64,000 nt of DNA from Rhabdornis inornatus (lineage: Eukaryota > Chordata > Aves > Passeriformes > Rhabdornithidae): assembly GCA_013397075.1 (NCBI GenBank), contig VWZS01000911.1, forward strand, positions 355 through 64,354, in the 5' to 3' direction. Below the pieces are notes generated by a model. It saw only the letters and a program-made list of their open reading frames with translations, made no database searches and was not told the DNA's origin. The translations under genes and the position numbers were made by a program. Below are positions 59,807-64,000 of the stretch, one piece after another (positions within the stretch are counted from its first letter, which is position 1; the number at the start of each line of letters is the position of its first letter).

Positions 59807-61617
59807 GTATGTAATAGCATGTTGTGCCTCTTTGCTACTGAAGCTTTTGCAAGTGGAAGTGTACCTGGAACATTTTGAAGTCAGTTTTCTAACCTCATTG
59901 CTCTGCTTATTTTTCACAGTGTGTGGCAATAAGTGTCCCAATGGCAAGAAAGATATTATGTGGTATTACTTGCCTTAATTCCTGAAAGCAGGGTTAAAGT
60001 GAGCCAGTTCACCCTTCATACCAAGGCTAGAAAGGGGAAGGGAAAAAGCCATAGTCTCTCCCTCATGACTATAAACATTCATGGAAGAGACGATGCTATT
60101 CTGAACACTTTTATGAGTGTCTAAAATACAGATATTAGAAGTTTCCTTGTAATAGCACAAATACAGATGCAAATGCTTCTTTAGGATTGAGGATACATGT
60201 CTTTAAGGGTTTATTTATTTTGATCATAAAAACAGATCTTTCCTTGATAATAAATTTGGCCTTGACGTTCAGGTTTTGCCCTTGACGGTCTGCATACCAC
60301 TCCATTAATATCTCTGGGTGTATCAGATGCTTTCTCTTGGGGAGTCTGTAGCCAAGACTGATTGATTTTTTTGGAAGGCTATTTATAATTTATCTAAATT
60401 CTCTCCCCCCCCGATATAAATGACTCTCACCACCAAATAAACTGTAGTATTATCTTTCATCTATGTTTTGGATGTAGTTAATAATGTAGATATAAAGGAT
60501 GTGATTGTGGTAAATAACGAATTAGAAACTCACCTTTCAGTCAATTTATTCTGGAAAGTTCTCCCTTGAGTACTGTCCTGTATGAATACTAGATGAGGAT
60601 GATGATTGCTATTATTTCCCCTTGAACTCTGTGTTGCAAATCCAGGAAGGGCAAATGAGAAGAAATGGCCAATCTACATGGTTACTTCTCTGAAAATTTT
60701 ATCTCTGACTCAACCATTGCTTCTCCTGTCCAGAAGGTCTAGGTTTCGTAGATCAGCCTCGCCTTCACACCCCAAGTGCCTCAGTCCTGTGACAACCCAT
60801 GGTTTTTATTATCCTGAATAATGGCACTGCTTTTAAGTGAAGCCAGATTCATGAGGTTCACATGCCATGTACAATTGAAATGGAAAACACTCAAATGCTT
60901 GTAGATCCTTCTTCAAGTTAGCAAGGCTTGTCTATCCTTTCTAGCTCTATGGATTTACTAAAAATTACTGGTTTTCCCCACAAAGCTGGCCTATATCCTC
61001 ATATATAGTCCTCAGACTGTCACAGCTAAAAATTATGCTACTGTTTCGGCATGGATTTCAACAAATTTAACACAGTTGGAGATATCAGTCTCCTGCCTTG
61101 CCCAAGGTCCTTCATCAGACAGGCATATGCTTGGAACAAAATCTGGTTTTATGGGAGCTAATTCAGATTTTAATTCAATTTCCTTGTTGCTCTGTGCAGG
61201 TCCCTGGAGCTCCAGGGGCTTTGGCTTGGTGTCAAGTTAATACAGTCACAGGCTTTATCACATCCAGGCAGGCTGCTGACTGGGAAGCTTGTGTCTTCTG
61301 CTGGGGTGCTTGGCTGCTCTTCTGCAGAGGGAAGTCATTTAAGAAAGTGGCTGCTTCTCCTTGCAAGGACCACTTGAGCAGCTGGGCTGGCATGGCAGAG
61401 TGGCCTCTGGAAGGGAGAGGGACAGTTTAAATTGCTCTATGAAGCATAAGATGTTGCACATTAAAGTGAAGCAGAATTACTTTCCTATGTGCCTGTGGTA
61501 TAATAATTGCATGCAAGAAATAGCAAAGTTTTGGGTTGTTTTATCCTAGCAGTGCCAGAGAAAACTGCTTTGCAAATACTTCTGAGGTATTTACTTGCCA
61601 TTAAATTTGCCTTTCAG
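59807..61617 (+). other. FAM13C intron 9
   Basis: A 1.8-kb intron with a C-run near 60405-60412. Open frames such as 61098-61430 have no recognisable domain. Confidence 0.85.
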
Positions 61618-61829
61618 AGCTGAAACTCAGAATGTCAGAAGAGCAAAACTGTACCTCCATAGCACCCCAAAGAAAAGAGCACTGTGAAGGCAGCGGGACC
61701 TCTAAAGAGGCTGGCACACAGGAGGCCACGAGCATGGAACCAGCTCTCTCAGTGGAAGAAACCATGGACAGTGTGTTGAGACGACTAAAGGAGAAAAGAC
61801 AACACTTCAACCTTCCTGAGACTATTAAG
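61618..61829 (+). CDS. FAM13C: FAM13C coding exon 10
   Basis: It completes E363 and encodes residues 364-433. LKLRMSEEQ matches the FAM13C block after the helical region. A variable, acidic, Thr/Ser-rich linker follows, then ETMDSVLRRLKEKRQHF, a second predicted helix. The exon ends ETIK with donor AAG|GTACTT, which lacks G at +5. The acceptor is TTGCCTTTCAG. The next exons, with the PLYDRYR and C-terminal leucine-rich coiled-coil segments, are not in the window. If the intron were retained, the frame would stay open about 46 more codons. Confidence 0.92.
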
Positions 61830-64000
61830 GTACTTAAGAAGCATGGCTGTTCCCTCAGAACTCTCTCACCTGAGGCAGATGCTGGTGTGTGGCTGGCTCA
61901 GGTGTCCCAGGGTGTGTGCATCCTCTGTCTGCTGCCACTGCAGTGCATTTTCTCTCTAGCGAGGTAGGAGCTCTAGTACAGTTTCCAGAAGTTACTCTTC
62001 TGAGAGGAATTGCTCAGGTGCAGAGGTGCACAAGGCTTTTTCAAGCAGTGCTAAGTATTTTTTGCTCAGAGATGCACATGTGAAACTGTTTGCCAGGCAC
62101 TGCTGGAACCTGCTGACCTTGAGGCTGTGTGCCCAGAACTGCATATCCTTGTGTATTGAAGATGGTGGCAGCACAAGCACCTTGAGTCCACAGAAACTGT
62201 GTGACTAAAATAATTCCTGAAGGTATTTTGAGGGTAAAGATCCCCTCTCAGCTGAGAAATGCTTGAAGCCTCTGCAGTCAGTAGTGTGCACTGAGGTGAC
62301 AGGGACAGCACAACTATCCAGACTGCTTTGCTCTCCTGACTTTGTACAATTGTGCTGATCCTGCCTCTTCTCTTACATGCTCTCTATTACTCTTCTGAAT
62401 ATAGGAGCAATAGTCCATGGAACATGATTGCTTGGCTGGGAAATCAGCTTTTGTTTTAAAACTAGTACATATATTAAAATTTTGCTCTGCCTTCACATTT
62501 CTGGCACAATATAGGGTTCTCTAAAATTATATGTACCAACCAAACTACTTCTTTTCTGGGGGGCTGTTTTTGCTGTCAGAGGATACTGCTGTCCTGATGC
62601 TATTACAGCCAAGCAAGACAATAAATTCTGCCCTTAAAGGTACCTAAAATCTAAATGTTGACAGTAACATTTAGACTTTGGCTGGTGAATGAAAAGGGGA
62701 AAGGGGTGAGATGGTGAAGAATTTAATGTGAAGCTCTGCAAGAACTAAGAAATTATTCTGGGTGGATTTCAGTAGCATAGAGTACCCAGCAGAGATAATT
62801 TTTAATTTTTGTTTTGTTTCTATTCTTGGTTCTTAAACAACAAGTTGCTATTAAAAAAACAGGACTGTGCATAATAATGCCATGCTTCTCAGATCTTGGG
62901 TGCTGCATACATGACTGATTTTTTGTTTCTTTTTATATGCTACTTTTTAATAAAGAAAAATGAAATGGAAAAAGTGTTTCATAACCAGAAAACAAAAAAA
63001 GGCAACAAAACCATGCTATTCTGTACATAGCTCTAAAATCCTAACAGTGCAGACTGTAGGATAGTATTTTTAATCATTAACTTTTTTGTTAATGAAATGA
63101 GATCAGATGACACCAAAACAGATGTCTGTGAGGAAATCCAGTCCAAAAAACATTTTTATAAAAGTAAGTTGGGTGTGGGTATCTGTCTCACTAATTTTTC
63201 ATTTTTTTTGGACTTCTAATTTTCCAAGAGAACCTTCTAAATTTAGGAAATGGCAGTGTGGGCTTGAAGTATTCTCAAAAACAAGAAAGTAATGGAAATC
63301 AAATGTTTGCCAATATTTTCTTTTTTCTTTTTTTAAATCTTATTAATTTTCTTTTTGTTTTCTTGCAGAGATAGTTCTTAAAACACAAGTTATCTCTTAG
63401 CAAAGGTGCTTGGTAATAGTTATCAAAACTGCTGATGAACAGAGGCTTGAGCAGGAATAACATGAAATCAATTGATCTATTTCAAAATGATACATTTTAG
63501 TTAATGTTATGCTCCCTAAGCATAACATTAAAAAAGATTGGATTTTGATTATGAGTCATCCTGGATTTTTGGGGGAGAATAGGGTGGCACTGACAATGTG
63601 AAATGAATCAAGGATGTCTGTGGTAACAGCAAAGATCAAAGGCTTCATATCAGCTACAAACAACTTCAGTGTTACTGTAGATATATTTTACATGCAACAT
63701 TTTGTTTTCTATACAACATTTAGATCCTTCACTAGAATCTGACCTAGATCAATAGTAAATAGCAGCTAAATGTTTATCTTTTTTTGGTATTTAGTTATTT
63801 TAGCTAAAGATAGAGTATGCATGAAAGCCTGCCAAGTTCTCCCCTGAAGTGGAGAATTCTGTGGAATACCTCTAAAGCACTGCTGAAATACAAATGGGAG
63901 CATGTGTGTCCTTAGAAAGGTGCAGAGTAAATTCCCAGTATGTCTAAAAAGCACAGACCACAAGCTCTGAATAGGAAGTAGCATAATGTGGTTTCCAGGT
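61830..64000 (+). other. FAM13C intron 10 (partial)
   Basis: It runs to the right edge of the window. I looked for an exon encoding the family's next segment (KPLYDRYR-type) on the plus strand and did not find one. The content is AT-rich with T runs near 63320 and no recognisable repeat family. Confidence 0.75.

Larger units (their letters stand above)
27446..61829 (+). other. FAM13C: FAM13C gene body, coding exons 1-10 (5' UTR and 3' end not included)
   Basis: Ten exons join without a frame break into 433 residues: 27446-27507, 32330-32386, 34053-34251, 38749-38870, 46430-46493, 51748-51898, 57088-57298, 58255-58393, 59725-59806 and 61618-61829. The order and the matching peptide landmarks (MFSCFCFS start, NKENYP, DGDNPLLSPRCSIFSQSQ, coiled coil, PSHGDKTSNPEVLKWMN) agree with vertebrate FAM13C as I remember it. 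Human FAM13C is about 585 residues, so roughly the last quarter lies beyond the window. FAM13C is the family member lacking the N-terminal RhoGAP domain of FAM13A and FAM13B. Its biochemical role is not established; in humans its expression is androgen-linked and used in a prostate cancer expression score. Similarity to FAM13A is clearly lower. Confidence 0.93.

Noticed and set aside
61098..61430. Plus-strand open frame of 110 codons in intron 9
   Set aside because: It lacks family similarity, and the flanking exons 9 and 10 join exactly in phase without it.
27446..61829. Assigning the gene to FAM13A or FAM13B
   Set aside because: The exon 7-10 peptides match FAM13C more closely, the start MFSCFCFS is the FAM13C start, and no RhoGAP exons precede it in 27 kb.
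1..64000. CRISPR arrays, tRNA or rRNA genes, bacterial-type operons
   Set aside because: No spaced direct repeats, cloverleaf-like genes or ribosomal sequence were seen; the window is vertebrate nuclear DNA.

Overview
The window looks like bird nuclear DNA. It is AT-rich and mostly non-coding, it carries a CR1 LINE 3' fragment typical of birds and reptiles, and its left end holds a young-looking betaretrovirus-like (ERVK-type) provirus. A passerine is possible, but the sequence alone does not establish it.

Layout. Positions 1 to about 3674 are the 5' part of a minus-strand endogenous retrovirus, cut by the left window edge. Reading leftwards it has a 5' LTR (about 3674 to 3013) with TATA box and poly(A) signal, a perfect 18-base primer-binding site matching tRNA-Lys1,2, a leader with a candidate splice donor, a long gag frame, a damaged nucleocapsid segment, a gag-pro slippery heptamer, and the start of pro with a dUTPase-like segment and the beginning of protease. 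Several stops break gag and pro. From 3675 to about 27200 the DNA is AT-rich intergenic or upstream sequence with a minus-strand CR1 fragment (6325-6798), a 35-bp tandem duplication and no convincing gene.

From 27446 to 61829 ten consecutive coding exons on the plus strand, all with GT-AG borders and matching phases, encode the first 433 residues of FAM13C. This is the FAM13 family member without a RhoGAP domain. The start is in the window; the 3' exons lie beyond the right edge. The first exon starts with an MFSCFCFS peptide, exon 7 carries the conserved DGDNPLLSPR segment, exon 8 encodes a basic coiled coil, and exons 9-10 encode the following helical and acidic linker segments. Introns make up more than 95 % of the gene and hold only microsatellites, short inverted repeats and a few candidate regulatory elements.

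No prokaryotic-style operon, CRISPR array, tRNA or rRNA gene was seen. The points most worth a second look are the FAM13C start codon lying inside an excellent 3' splice-site signal, the frame-preserving 57-nt exon 2 with a weak donor, the provirus gag-pro junction, and a candidate 207-nt upstream exon at 8729-8935.
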